This document shows, in pieces, positions 1 to 7,424 of a stretch of DNA of 64,000 nucleotides. Within the stretch, counting starts at the first letter, position 1; each line of letters begins with the position of its first letter. The stretch spans positions 18,955 through 82,954 of the forward strand of contig NZ_WGNY01000021.1 of assembly GCF_016124325.1 (NCBI RefSeq), given 5' to 3'. This DNA comes from Phenylobacterium sp. (lineage in GTDB: Bacteria; Pseudomonadota; Alphaproteobacteria; Caulobacterales; Caulobacteraceae). The notes below the pieces were generated by a model that made no database searches, had not been told where the DNA came from, and was given only the letters and a program-made list of their open reading frames with translations. The translations under genes and the position numbers were made by a program.

Positions 1-393
1 GTCGAGCAGGACCGCCTGGCTCAGCGGGATCAGCGAGGCGCCGAACACGCCCTGCAGCAGGCGGAAGATCACCAGCTCAGGCAGGCTGGTGGCCAGGCCG
101 CACAGCATCGACGCGAGCACGAAGCCCGAGATCGAGATCATGAAGAGCCGCTTGCGGCCGATCCGCCCGGCCAGCCAGCCGCTGAGCGGGGTCATGATCG
201 CCGCCGAGACGATGTAGGAGGTCAGCACCCAGCCGATCTGCTCGGGGCCCGCGGAGACGCTGCCCTGGATGTGCGGCAGGGCGACGTTGGCGATGGTGGT
301 GTCGAGCGAGTTCATCACCGTCGCCAGCATGATGGAGATGGTGATCGGCCAGCGGTTGGCCTCGGGGGTCCGACTCTCGGGCGCGAAGGTCAT
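1..393 (-). CDS. emrB: DHA2-family MFS multidrug transporter (EmrB-like), C-terminus outside window
   Basis: This is the N-terminal 131 codons of a drug:H+ antiporter; the rest lies beyond the left edge. After a short cytoplasmic tail, the first membrane segment carries the DHA-type motif LDTTIANVALP, and the loop after TM2 carries the MFS motif A-like GWLAGRIGRKRLF. These features are typical of the 14-TM DHA2 (EmrB/QacA) inner-membrane exporters. The ATG is 10 bp downstream of the stop of an EmrA/HlyD-type adaptor on the same strand, so the two form an emrAB-type operon that would build a tripartite efflux pump with an outer-membrane channel not seen here. The substrate cannot be read from the sequence. 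Confidence 0.85.
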   Translation of the reverse strand, partial: MTFAPESRTPEANRWPITISIMLATVMNSLDTTIANVALPHIQGSVSAGPEQIGWVLTSYIVSAAIMTPLSGWLAGRIGRKRLFMISISGFVLASMLCGLATSLPELVIFRLLQGVFGASLIPLSQAVLLD

Positions 394-403
394 GCGACGC
401 GCC

Positions 404-1465
404 TCAGCCGTCGCGGCCAGGCGCTTTCACGTCGACCTTCACCTTGGCGGACAGGCCCGCGCGCGAGGCCATGGGCGGCGGCGGGCTGTCGAACTCGATG
501 CGCACGGGCAGGCGCTGGGTCACCTTCACCCAGTTGCCCGTCGCGTTCTGGGCGGGCAGCGGCGAAAAGGCCGAGCCGGCGCCGGGGGCGAAGCTGGCCA
601 CCCGGCCGTGCAGGTCGGCGTCGGGATCGGCGTCGATCTCGATGCTCACCGGCTGGCCGACCTTCATGTGGGCGAGCTGGTCTTCCTTGAAGTTGGCCTC
701 GATCCAGGGCTTGCCCGACAGCAGCCAGAACGCGGTCTGGGAGGCGTTGAGGTAGGCGCCCGCCGGCAACTGGTCGACGCGGGCCACCACGCCGTCGGCC
801 GGGGCCACGACAATGGCGTAGGAGACGTCGAGCGTCGCGCGCTCGAGCTGGGCGCGGGCCTGCATCACGGCGGGATGGTCGGCGGCGGCGAGGTTCGGGT
901 CGCCGCCCAGCGCGGCCAGCGCGCGGGTCGAGGCCTGGCGGGCGGCGGCGAGCTCGTCGCGCGCCTGCTGGGCGGCGTGGACGGCCTGGTCGACCTGCTG
1001 GCGCGAGGCCACGCCGGCGGCGGCGAGATCGCGCTGGCGCTTGGCCTCGCGCTCGGCGTAGGCGAGCTGTTCCTGGGCGGCGCCCACATTGGCCTGGGCC
1101 TGGCCATAGGCGGCGCGGTCGGCGCGCACCTGCAGCTCGGCGGCGGCGAGCTGGGCCTTGGCCGCGTCGGCCGTGGCCTGGAAATCCCGGGGATCCAGCT
1201 TGAACAGCGGCTGGCCGCGGCGGACCGCCTGGTTCTCCTTGACGTAGATTTCCAGCACCCGGCCGCTGATCGACGGCGCCACCGGCGTCTTGGCCACCTG
1301 CACGTAAGCGTTGTCGGTGGTCTCGTAGCGGGCGTTGAGCATCATGATCGCAACGACCACCACCACGATCACCACCGGCCCGCCGATGATCAGCGGCCAA
1401 CGCCAGCGGCGCAGTCCGCTCCGAGGCGGCGGCAAATGCGCGGCGTTCGCGTCCGGGTCGCTCAC
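404..1465 (-). CDS. emrA: HlyD/EmrA-family membrane fusion protein of an MFS efflux pump
   Basis: This 353-residue periplasmic adaptor links an inner-membrane transporter to an outer-membrane channel. It has a cytoplasmic N-terminus, one membrane anchor at about residues 23-43, a lipoyl-like half domain beginning near YETTDNAYVQVAKTPVAP, a long Ala/Gln/Arg-rich coiled-coil hairpin (about 95-205), the second lipoyl half and a beta-barrel region. The motif NAYVQ is typical of EmrA proteins. It lies 10 bp before the EmrB-like transporter and is divergent from a LysR regulator, which is the usual arrangement for a locally regulated pump. Confidence 0.88.
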   Translation of the reverse strand: MSDPDANAAHLPPPRSGLRRWRWPLIIGGPVVIVVVVVAIMMLNARYETTDNAYVQVAKTPVAPSISGRVLEIYVKENQAVRRGQPLFKLDPRDFQATADAAKAQLAAAELQVRADRAAYGQAQANVGAAQEQLAYAEREAKRQRDLAAAGVASRQQVDQAVHAAQQARDELAAARQASTRALAALGGDPNLAAADHPAVMQARAQLERATLDVSYAIVVAPADGVVARVDQLPAGAYLNASQTAFWLLSGKPWIEANFKEDQLAHMKVGQPVSIEIDADPDADLHGRVASFAPGAGSAFSPLPAQNATGNWVKVTQRLPVRIEFDSPPPPMASRAGLSAKVKVDVKAPGRDG

Positions 1466-1577
1466 GTCCCAGTCCCTCTCCGTTCAGGATGCCAATGAAT
1501 CGACGTCGGCGGTCCAACGCAAGGGCGCGACCGTCGACGATGCGTTTCAGATAGGCGCGACAGCCCAATGAACCAAA

Positions 1578-1590
1578 TGATATGTTGTCA
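1578..1590. promoter_or_regulatory. Candidate LysR-type operator (T-N11-A) between divergent efflux genes and regulator
   Basis: The 150-bp divergent gap contains the imperfect palindrome TGA-N7-TCA, which fits the T-N11-A core of LysR-type binding sites. It sits about 25 bp upstream of the regulator's start region in the most AT-rich part of the gap. The position is suggestive, but the motif is short and common. Confidence 0.25.
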
Positions 1591-1615
1591 CGCAGAAAAT
1601 GCAGGAGATTCATAG

Positions 1616-2569
1616 CTGCTGCACGACCTGAACCTGCTCCGCGTCTTCGACGTGCTGCTGGAAGAGCGCAGCGTCACGCGCGCCGGGGCGCGGCTGGGCC
1701 TGACCCAGTCGGCGGTGAGCCACGCGCTGTCGCGGTTGCGGCACGGCCTGGGCGACGAGCTGTTCGTGCGCGGGCCCGACGGCATGCGCCCGACGCCGCG
1801 GGCGCTGGAGATCGGGGCCCAGGTGCATGCGGCGATACACCAGCTCCAGACCGCGCTCTCGACCACCGACTTCGACCCGGCCAAATCCGAGCGCCGCTTC
1901 ACCATCGCGGCGGGCACCTACGCCAGCGCGGTGATCGCGCCCTCGCTGGTGGCGCGGCTGGCGGCCGAGGCCCCATTGACCGAGCTGGCGCTGAGCGACT
2001 ACGCGCCAGCGGTGATCGACGCGCTGGACGCGCGGCAGGCCGACTTCGTGATCGGCGGCGTGGTGGCCGCGCCCGAGCGGTTCGCGCGCGAGACTCTGCT
2101 GGTCGAGGAGCTGGCCTGGGTGGTCAACGTCGACTCCCCGCTGGCGCGACGGCCCGTGGTGGACCTGGCGGCGCTGGCCGCGACCCCGCACGTGGTGATC
2201 TCGCGCCGCCCGCCCGGGCAGGCGGACGAGGCCGCCGTACGGCGCGGCGTGCTGACCCGCCCGAGCTGGGAGGACGCCGGCGCGCTGGAGGCGGCGCTCG
2301 CCGCCGAGGGCCTGCGCCGCCGGGTGGGCGTGACCGTGTCGGACACCTACGCCGCCCTGGCCATCGCCGCGCGCTCGGAGATGGCGGCCCTGGTCCCGCG
2401 CCGGCTGGCGCGGCTGTCGGCGGCGCGCGGGACGCTGAAACTGATCGAGCCGCCCTACGCTTCGCCGCCCGTGGAGGTGGGACTGATGTTCCTGCGCGAG
2501 CGGCTGGCCGAACCGCCGATCGCCTGGATGCGCGACGTGCTGCGCGAGGTGGCGCGCGGCATCGCGTGA
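1616..2569 (+). CDS. LysR-family transcriptional regulator, probable non-AUG start
   Basis: An N-terminal winged HTH (RSVTRAGARLGLTQSAVSHA and the following wing) is followed by a periplasmic-binding-protein-like effector domain from about residue 95. The length of about 317 aa fits the family. The first standard start codon is GTG at 1652, but that would remove the conserved first helix: the frame upstream reads HDLNLLRVFDV, the normal beginning of this HTH. No ATG, GTG or TTG lies between the in-frame TAG at 1613 and that region. A CTG at 1616 sits 8 nt after AGGAG (1603-1607), so I place the start there. The gene is divergent from the efflux pair and presumably controls it. Confidence 0.82.
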   Translation: MLHDLNLLRVFDVLLEERSVTRAGARLGLTQSAVSHALSRLRHGLGDELFVRGPDGMRPTPRALEIGAQVHAAIHQLQTALSTTDFDPAKSERRFTIAAGTYASAVIAPSLVARLAAEAPLTELALSDYAPAVIDALDARQADFVIGGVVAAPERFARETLLVEELAWVVNVDSPLARRPVVDLAALAATPHVVISRRPPGQADEAAVRRGVLTRPSWEDAGALEAALAAEGLRRRVGVTVSDTYAALAIAARSEMAALVPRRLARLSAARGTLKLIEPPYASPPVEVGLMFLRERLAEPPIAWMRDVLREVARGIA

Positions 2570-2570
2570 A

Positions 2571-2601
2571 CTTCCTCTCCCGTGTGGCGCGGGAAAGGAA
2601 G
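2571..2601. repeat. Hairpin repeat between convergent genes
   Basis: Arms CTTCCTCTCCCG and CGGGAAAGGAAG flank a short loop between two convergent genes. It resembles the ends of the larger palindromic element at 6200-6372, so it is probably a member of the same dispersed family. It may also act as a bidirectional transcription stop. Confidence 0.5.
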
Positions 2602-2605
2602 GGTC

Positions 2606-3016
2606 CTACCCGCTCGCCTCCGCCGCCCAGGCGGAGCGCAGGAGCGTTTCCAGCACGTCCATGTCCACGTCGGACAGCCGCTTGATGTAGAGGCAGCCGC
2701 GACCCTCGGCGTGCTTGCCCAGACGCCCGAGCAGGTCGTGGCGATCGGGGCTGGCCGGCAGGTAGAGCACCAGCGACGGCCTGCGCGGCGAAAAGCCCAT
2801 CTTGCAGATCTCGCCGGGCCGACCGTCGGCGTAGCTGTAGCGGCTGACCCCGAAACCCACGATGGACGGCCCCCACATGACCGCCGGCTCGCCGCTGATC
2901 CGGGCCATCAGGTCGCGGAGCGCGCGGCCGTCGTCGCGCCGGGCGGCCGGCTGGGCCGCGTCGAGGAACGCGTCCACGTCGGCGTCGGTGGGCCGGGTCT
3001 TGGCTTCGTAGGCCAT
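2606..3016 (-). CDS. DUF1801 domain protein
   Basis: This 136-residue cytoplasmic protein begins at the ATG giving MAYEAKTRPTDADVDAFLDA. It has the DUF1801 (YdhG-like) pattern: an N-terminal helix with the VDAFLDA motif, then MWGPSIVGFG and a C-terminal part with CLYIKRLSDVDM. Members are single-domain proteins of unknown biochemical function. The frame stays open upstream, but only this start gives a normal family N-terminus. The gene converges on the LysR gene. A WD40 gene lies 32 bp upstream on the same strand, so the two may be co-transcribed. Confidence 0.82.
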   Translation of the reverse strand: MAYEAKTRPTDADVDAFLDAAQPAARRDDGRALRDLMARISGEPAVMWGPSIVGFGVSRYSYADGRPGEICKMGFSPRRPSLVLYLPASPDRHDLLGRLGKHAEGRGCLYIKRLSDVDMDVLETLLRSAWAAEASG

Positions 3017-3048
3017 GGCCAAGAGGGTCGATCCGGCCGGCGCGGCCG

Positions 3049-4017
3049 TCAATCGATCTCGGCGACGCCCGCGGCTCCATCCTCGTCGCCCCAGGCCACC
3101 CGCTTCGCATCGGGGCTCAGGGCCAGAGCCGAGATGGCCGCGCCCTTCTCCGCCTTGAGCGGCACGAGGCGTTCGCCGGTGACGTCGGCGGCCCAGACGC
3201 GGCCGTCGTCGAGCCCCGCGGCCAGCCAGGTCTTGTCCGGGACAGCGGCGATCCTGGACGTGACCGCGGCGTCGTCGTAGCCGATCTCGGCGGCCTGCTT
3301 GCCCATCGGCCCGGTGGCGCCGGCGAACGGCCAGACCACGGCGCCATTGGCCCCCGAGGTGGCCATGAGCTGGCCCCGGGAGAGGAACGCCAGGCTCCTC
3401 ACCTTCGACGGATAGCCGCCCATGCGCATGTTCTTCTCGTCGGCCACACGCCAGCCGTGGAGCTGGTTCTCCTGCATGGCGCTCATCAGGAACTTGCCGT
3501 CCGGGCTCCAGCAGACGCCGATGTGGCTGCCGGCCCACTTGAAGATCGAGGGCTTCTGGTCGGCGATGCGGGCGTACCAGAGCCAGACCCCGCCGTAGGT
3601 GGCCACCGCGATGCGCCGGCCTTTCGGATCGAACGCCAGCCCTGCGATCGACTTCTCGTGGGCGAAGACGCGGGAGAAGGCGGGGTCGGCCATGTCGCGC
3701 ACGTGCAGCTCGCGCCCGGCGGAGAAGGCGACCAGCTTCGACTCCGGGCTCGCGTCGATCGATTCGATCCAGCGGCCCGGGACCTTGGCGATCTCCTCGG
3801 CGCCGGCCGGCGTCACCCGGACCACCCGGCCGTCGTCGCCGGCGGTCAGGATCCCCTCGCCCGTGGGCGGCAGGCAGGCGGCGAGGCAGGCGCCGTCGTG
3901 CGCCTCCACCCGTTCGCCGCCCTCGAAGCAGACCGCGCCGTCGCCCAGCGCGAAGACGGCGCGTCCAGCGCGGTCGAACAGGGCGGCGGTGACATAGGCG
4001 TCGAAGCTGAAGTTCAT
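3049..4017 (-). CDS. WD40 repeat beta-propeller protein
   Basis: This 322-residue protein consists of WD40-like repeats, for example AGLAFDPKGRRIAVATYGGVWLW, shown here only in part as FDPKGRRIAVA, and CWSPDGKFLMSAMQEN, ALALSPDAKRVAWGDEDG. They should form one seven-bladed propeller. There is no signal peptide, so it is probably cytoplasmic and acts as a protein-binding scaffold. I chose the ATG at 4017 (MNFSFDAYVTAALFD) because a GGGGAAG ribosome site lies just upstream; an in-frame earlier start would add nine unlikely residues. Partner and function cannot be deduced. Confidence 0.83.
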   Translation of the reverse strand: MNFSFDAYVTAALFDRAGRAVFALGDGAVCFEGGERVEAHDGACLAACLPPTGEGILTAGDDGRVVRVTPAGAEEIAKVPGRWIESIDASPESKLVAFSAGRELHVRDMADPAFSRVFAHEKSIAGLAFDPKGRRIAVATYGGVWLWYARIADQKPSIFKWAGSHIGVCWSPDGKFLMSAMQENQLHGWRVADEKNMRMGGYPSKVRSLAFLSRGQLMATSGANGAVVWPFAGATGPMGKQAAEIGYDDAAVTSRIAAVPDKTWLAAGLDDGRVWAADVTGERLVPLKAEKGAAISALALSPDAKRVAWGDEDGAAGVAEID

Positions 4018-4180
4018 GGCCCTTCCCCTATTCGGTCGCACGACCTGCGGGCAAGCGTGCGACGAGTCGGGCAGGTGAACGACGTTCGGCCGCTTTGCGC
4101 TTTACAAGCGGCGGGCGGCTTGCCAATGGTCGCCGCGACGGGCCTGGACTTTGCAGGCTCATGGGAAGGAATCAGGACGC

Positions 4181-4624
4181 ATGGGCGCCAAGATCGGCGG
4201 TGGCGGGAGCGGCAAGTTCGACCTCGGCCAGAACTCGGACATGAACGTGACGCCCTTCGTGGACGTCATGCTTGTGCTCCTCATCATCTTCATGGTGTCG
4301 ATCCCGGCGGCCACGGTGTCGATCAAGCTCGACCTGCCGCCCGCGATTCCGCCGCCCCCCGGCACCAAGGTGAAGGAGCCGACGCTCATCAACATCCAGG
4401 CCGGCAACGCCATCTTCATCGGCGAGATCCCGACCACGCTCGATCACCTGCCGGCCGACCTGGCGACGCAGCTCACCAAGGACGACCCGACCCTGCCGCC
4501 GACCGAGCAGCGCGTGTACATCCGCGCCAACCGCGACGTGCGCTACGGCGACTTCATGAGCGTCATGAACACGCTGCAGGGCAACGGCTTCTATCAGGTG
4601 GCCCTGATCAACGAAGAGCTCTAG
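4181..4624 (+). CDS. exbD: ExbD/TolR-family biopolymer transport protein, orphan copy
   Basis: This 147-residue inner-membrane protein has a short cytoplasmic tail, one TM helix and a periplasmic domain. The motif NVTPFVDVMLVLLIIFMV contains the proton-path aspartate (about residue 28). Such proteins work with an ExbB/TolQ partner to energise TonB or Tol proteins. There is no exbB or tonB next to it. It is distinct from the tolR gene at 48800, and its periplasmic part is Pro-rich near the membrane (LPPAIPPPPGTKVKEP). An earlier TTG is possible, but the ATG at 4181 follows a purine-rich ribosome site. A strong terminator follows. Confidence 0.87.
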   Translation: MGAKIGGGGSGKFDLGQNSDMNVTPFVDVMLVLLIIFMVSIPAATVSIKLDLPPAIPPPPGTKVKEPTLINIQAGNAIFIGEIPTTLDHLPADLATQLTKDDPTLPPTEQRVYIRANRDVRYGDFMSVMNTLQGNGFYQVALINEEL

Positions 4625-4649
4625 GCGCTTCGGACAAGCTTTCGAAACG

Positions 4650-4680
4650 GCCCGCCGGGGGAGACCCCGGCGGGCTTTTT
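4650..4680 (+). terminator. Intrinsic terminator after exbD
   Basis: A GC-rich stem (GCCCGCCGGGG pairing with CCCCGGCGGGC) with a small loop is followed directly by five Ts. It starts about 25 bp after the exbD stop. Confidence 0.85.
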
Positions 4681-4848
4681 CATGGGCGATACGCGGCGGG
4701 AGAGGAACCGCCCGCCATCGCTGGCGCGATGGGGAGCCATGGCTACCGGCCGATTCAGCATTAATCGGCACATAACCGCCTTCGTTTAGAACTTCAGGCT
4801 CAGGCAGGGTCAGAATGACCCGGTAGATCGCGCGAAGGCGCCAAGGCC

Positions 4849-5037
4849 ATGTGGGAACGGATCGAAGTCTGGGTGGAGTCCGAGCGGCATCACGGCCGCT
4901 GGCGAATGGAAGGCCGCCGTCTGCTGCTGGAATGGCGCGGCGGGCGCTCCTACGAGTGGTGCGGCCTCCTGCGGCCCGAGGTGGTCGCCGCCCAGAGCCT
5001 CAAGCGCCTCGTCAGTCACCCGCCGTTGGCGGCGTAG
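4849..5037 (+). CDS. Small hypothetical protein (62 aa)
   Basis: An ATG-initiated frame of 62 residues is rich in Trp, Arg and Glu (MWERIEVWVESERHHGRW and then RRLLLEWRGGRSYEWCGL). Codon third positions are almost all G or C, as in the surrounding real genes. It is soluble and lacks a signal peptide or known motif. Overlapping frames on both strands have less convincing composition. It converges on cobW with 7 bp between stops. I do not recognise a family. Confidence 0.6.
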   Translation: MWERIEVWVESERHHGRWRMEGRRLLLEWRGGRSYEWCGLLRPEVVAAQSLKRLVSHPPLAA

Positions 5038-5044
5038 GACCGGA

Positions 5045-6136
5045 TCAGGCCGCAACGCAGCTTTCGAAGCCCGCCTGAAGGGCGGCCTTGTCGAGGTTGC
5101 GGCCGATGAAGACCAGCCGCGAATAGCGCTTGTCGCCCGGCTTCCACTCGCCCTGGAAGTCGCCCTCGAGGATCATGTGCACGGCCTGGAACACCAGGCG
5201 GCGCTCCTCGCCCTTGATGTCCATGATGCCCTTGGCCCGCAGGATGTCGGGCCCCTGGGTCTGCAGCACATTGTTGAGCCAGGCGGTGACGCGGTTGGCG
5301 TCGATCGGCTTGTCGGAGGTCAGCGAGATCGAGCTGATCCCGCTCTCGGCCACGTGGTCGTGGATGTGGCCGTGGCCATGATCGTGGTCATGATGGTCAT
5401 GGCCATGATCGTGATGGTGATGATCGTGGTCATGCTCGCAGTGCTCGTCGTGGACGTGGCCAGGCTCGCCGTGCGCCGGATTGAGGAAGTCGGGCTGCAG
5501 CTCGGTCACCCGCGTCAGGTCGAAGGCGTGGCGGCCGAGGATCGTGTCGAGCGGCACGTTCGAGCGCTGCGCCCTGCGGATCGGCGCCATCGGGTTCAGC
5601 GTGCGGATCGCCTTCTCCACCTCGGCCAGCTCGGCCTCCGAGACGAGGTCGGTCTTGTTGAGGATGATCTGGTCGGCGAAGGCGATCTGCTCGGCCGCCT
5701 CCTTCGAATCCTTCAGGCGCAGCGGCAGGTGCTTGGCGTCGACCACGGTGGTGACGCTGTCCAGCTCGGTGCGGGCGCGCACGTCCTCGTCGACGAAGAA
5801 GGTCTGGGCCACCGGGGCCGGATCGGCCAGGCCCGTGGTCTCGACGATGATGCCGTCGAACTTGCCCTTGCGCTTCATCAGCCCCGAGAGCACCCGGATC
5901 AGGTCGCCGCGCACCGTGCAGCAGACGCAGCCGTTGTTCATCTCGAAGACCTCTTCGTCGGCGCCGACGATCAGGTCGTTGTCGATGCCCACCTCGCCGA
6001 ACTCGTTGACGATCACGGCGTACTTCTTGCCGTGGTCCTCCGAGAGGATGCGGTTCAGGAGGGTGGTCTTGCCCGCGCCGAGATAGCCGGTGAGGACGGT
6101 GACGGGGGTCTTGAGGGCGGTGGCGGCTTCGCTCAT
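5045..6136 (-). CDS. CobW/COG0523-family G3E GTPase, His-rich zinc metallochaperone type
   Basis: This 363-residue cytoplasmic GTPase has the Walker A GYLGAGKTT (residues 17-25), the metal-binding CxCC motif in MNNGCVCCTVRGDL, a Walker B region around IIVETTGLADP, and the guanine-specificity NKTD. A His/Asp-rich loop at about 218-262 is followed by the CobW C-terminal domain. COG0523 proteins deliver metals, most often zinc, under limitation, and the histidine loop supports metal binding. No cobalamin genes are nearby, so a role in B12 synthesis is unlikely. A Zur-like palindrome lies about 260 bp upstream, before the divergent metal exporter. Confidence 0.85.
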   Translation of the reverse strand: MSEAATALKTPVTVLTGYLGAGKTTLLNRILSEDHGKKYAVIVNEFGEVGIDNDLIVGADEEVFEMNNGCVCCTVRGDLIRVLSGLMKRKGKFDGIIVETTGLADPAPVAQTFFVDEDVRARTELDSVTTVVDAKHLPLRLKDSKEAAEQIAFADQIILNKTDLVSEAELAEVEKAIRTLNPMAPIRRAQRSNVPLDTILGRHAFDLTRVTELQPDFLNPAHGEPGHVHDEHCEHDHDHHHHDHGHDHHDHDHGHGHIHDHVAESGISSISLTSDKPIDANRVTAWLNNVLQTQGPDILRAKGIMDIKGEERRLVFQAVHMILEGDFQGEWKPGDKRYSRLVFIGRNLDKAALQAGFESCVAA

Positions 6137-6199
6137 GGCTCGTCATGTAGTCGCGGGAAGGCGCGGAGGGAAGTTCGGCGCGAGGCGGAAGAGAACCTT

Positions 6200-6372
6200 C
6201 CTCTCCCACGCCGGCGTGGGAGAGGGGGACCGCACGCCGACCCCGGCCTCGCGCCGGGGGAAGAGCGGGCGGTGGAGAGGGAAGGCCGCATGCGCATTGC
6301 CCGCCGCCTTCCCTCTCCACCCGTCGCTCTTCGGCGACGGGTCCCCCTCTCCCGCGTTCCGCGGGAAAGGAA
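6200..6372. repeat. Intergenic palindromic repeat element
   Basis: The 304-bp gap between cobW and the exporter begins with a perfect 26-bp palindrome at 6200-6225 (CCTCTCCCACGCC and its complement). Further small palindromes follow, including CCCGTCGC/GCGACGGG and TCCCGCG/CGCGGGA, ending at GGGAAAGGAAA near 6372. The terminal hairpin resembles the one at 2571-2601. It looks like a non-coding dispersed repeat; its copy number in the genome is unknown to me. Confidence 0.6.
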
Positions 6373-6380
6373 ACCGCGCC

Positions 6381-6410
6381 TTGACCGCCCATTTCTGTTA
6401 TAAGATAACA
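6381..6410 (+). promoter_or_regulatory. Promoter overlapping a Zur-like palindromic operator, before the metal exporter
   Basis: A -35-like TTGACC (6381-6386) and a -10-like GATAAC (6404-6409) are separated by 17 bp. The perfect inverted repeat TGTTAT-AAG-ATAACA (6396-6410) covers the -10 element. It resembles alphaproteobacterial Zur boxes, which are AT-rich palindromes with TGTTATA half sites. The predicted transcript start lies about 25 bp before the TTG start of the exporter. The regulator is inferred, not shown. Confidence 0.55.
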
Positions 6411-6440
6411 CTCGCCCGCCGAACACCGACGAGAGCCCGC

Positions 6441-7409
6441 TTGACCTCGACCGCCGCCGCCCCGGACCGGCCGACCCCCGCCGAAAGCCTCGACGGCTTT
6501 CGCGACGACCGCACCTATCTGGGCGCGGACCATCGGCGCAACGAACGGCGCACCTGGATCGTCACCGCGATCTGCGCCGCGACGCTGGCCGTGCTGGTGG
6601 CGGGCGGCGCCGCGACCCACTCGCTCGCCCTGATCGCCAGCGGCCTGCACATGGGCGCGCACGTGGCCGCCCTGCTGGTGGCCGCCGGCGCCTACGCCCT
6701 GGCGCGCCGTCACGCCGACAACCCGGCCTTCAGCTTCGGGACCGGCAAGCTGGGCTATCTGGCCGGCTTCGCCAACGCCGTGGTGATGGCCGTCACCGGC
6801 GTCCTGATCGGCGTCGAGAGCGTGGCGCGCCTCGCGAGCCCCGAGGCGGTCGACTACCAGGACGCCCTGCCCATCGCAGCGGGCGGCCTGGTGGTGAACC
6901 TGATCTGCGTCTGGCTGCTGCGGCCGACCCAGGCGGCGGCGGCGCGCAACGACCCCGCCGGCGACGTGAACCTCTCGGCGATCCATCTGCACCTGACGGC
7001 GGACGCCGCCGTCTCGGTGCTGGCGCTGGCGGCGGTGCTGGCCGGGCGCATGCTGGGCTGGACCTTCGCCGACCCGCTGGCGGGCCTGCTGGCCGCGGGC
7101 CTCGTCGCCCACTTCGCCTGGACGCTGCTGCGCCGGGCCGGAGCGGCGCTGCTGGACATCAACCCGTCGCCCGAGCTGACCACCGAGGTGCGGCGGCGCC
7201 TGTCCGACGGAGGCGAGCGGGTGGTCGACCTGCACCTGTGGCGCCTGGGCCCCGGGCACCACGCGGTGATCGCGGTGATCGCCGCCGACGATCCCCAGCC
7301 TGCGGCGACCTATCGCGCCCGGCTGGCTGGACTGGCCGGGGTCTCGCATGTGACCGTCGAGGTCCGCGCGACGGTCGACGATTCGCACTGCGGCCACGCG
7401 CACGGATAG
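6441..7409 (+). CDS. dmeF: Cation diffusion facilitator, DmeF-like divalent metal exporter
   Basis: This 322-residue inner-membrane metal/H+ antiporter has about six TM helices and a short cytoplasmic C-terminal domain. The TM2 site is HxxxH (SGLHMGAHVAALL) and TM5 has HxxxD (HLHLTADAAVS). FSFGTGKLGYLAGFANA follows TM2. This combination matches the DmeF branch (Co/Ni/Fe-type CDFs) better than the DxxxD or HxxxD zinc exporters. The start is TTG at 6441 after GAGAG; the ATG/GTG codons upstream lie before the predicted promoter. The C-terminus ends in a His/Cys-rich tail, DDSHCGHAHG. The metal is inferred. Confidence 0.8.
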   Translation: MTSTAAAPDRPTPAESLDGFRDDRTYLGADHRRNERRTWIVTAICAATLAVLVAGGAATHSLALIASGLHMGAHVAALLVAAGAYALARRHADNPAFSFGTGKLGYLAGFANAVVMAVTGVLIGVESVARLASPEAVDYQDALPIAAGGLVVNLICVWLLRPTQAAAARNDPAGDVNLSAIHLHLTADAAVSVLALAAVLAGRMLGWTFADPLAGLLAAGLVAHFAWTLLRRAGAALLDINPSPELTTEVRRRLSDGGERVVDLHLWRLGPGHHAVIAVIAADDPQPAATYRARLAGLAGVSHVTVEVRATVDDSHCGHAHG

Positions 7410-7424
7410 TTCGGAGCGTCGCGT

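Noticed and set aside
4810..5055. 81-codon minus-strand frame over the 62-aa gene
   Set aside because: Overlaps both the 62-aa gene and cobW end and has less convincing codon third-position bias.
5340..5460. CAT/GTG-rich stretch as a simple-sequence repeat
   Set aside because: It encodes the His/Asp-rich metal-binding loop of the CobW-type GTPase and is explained by the protein.
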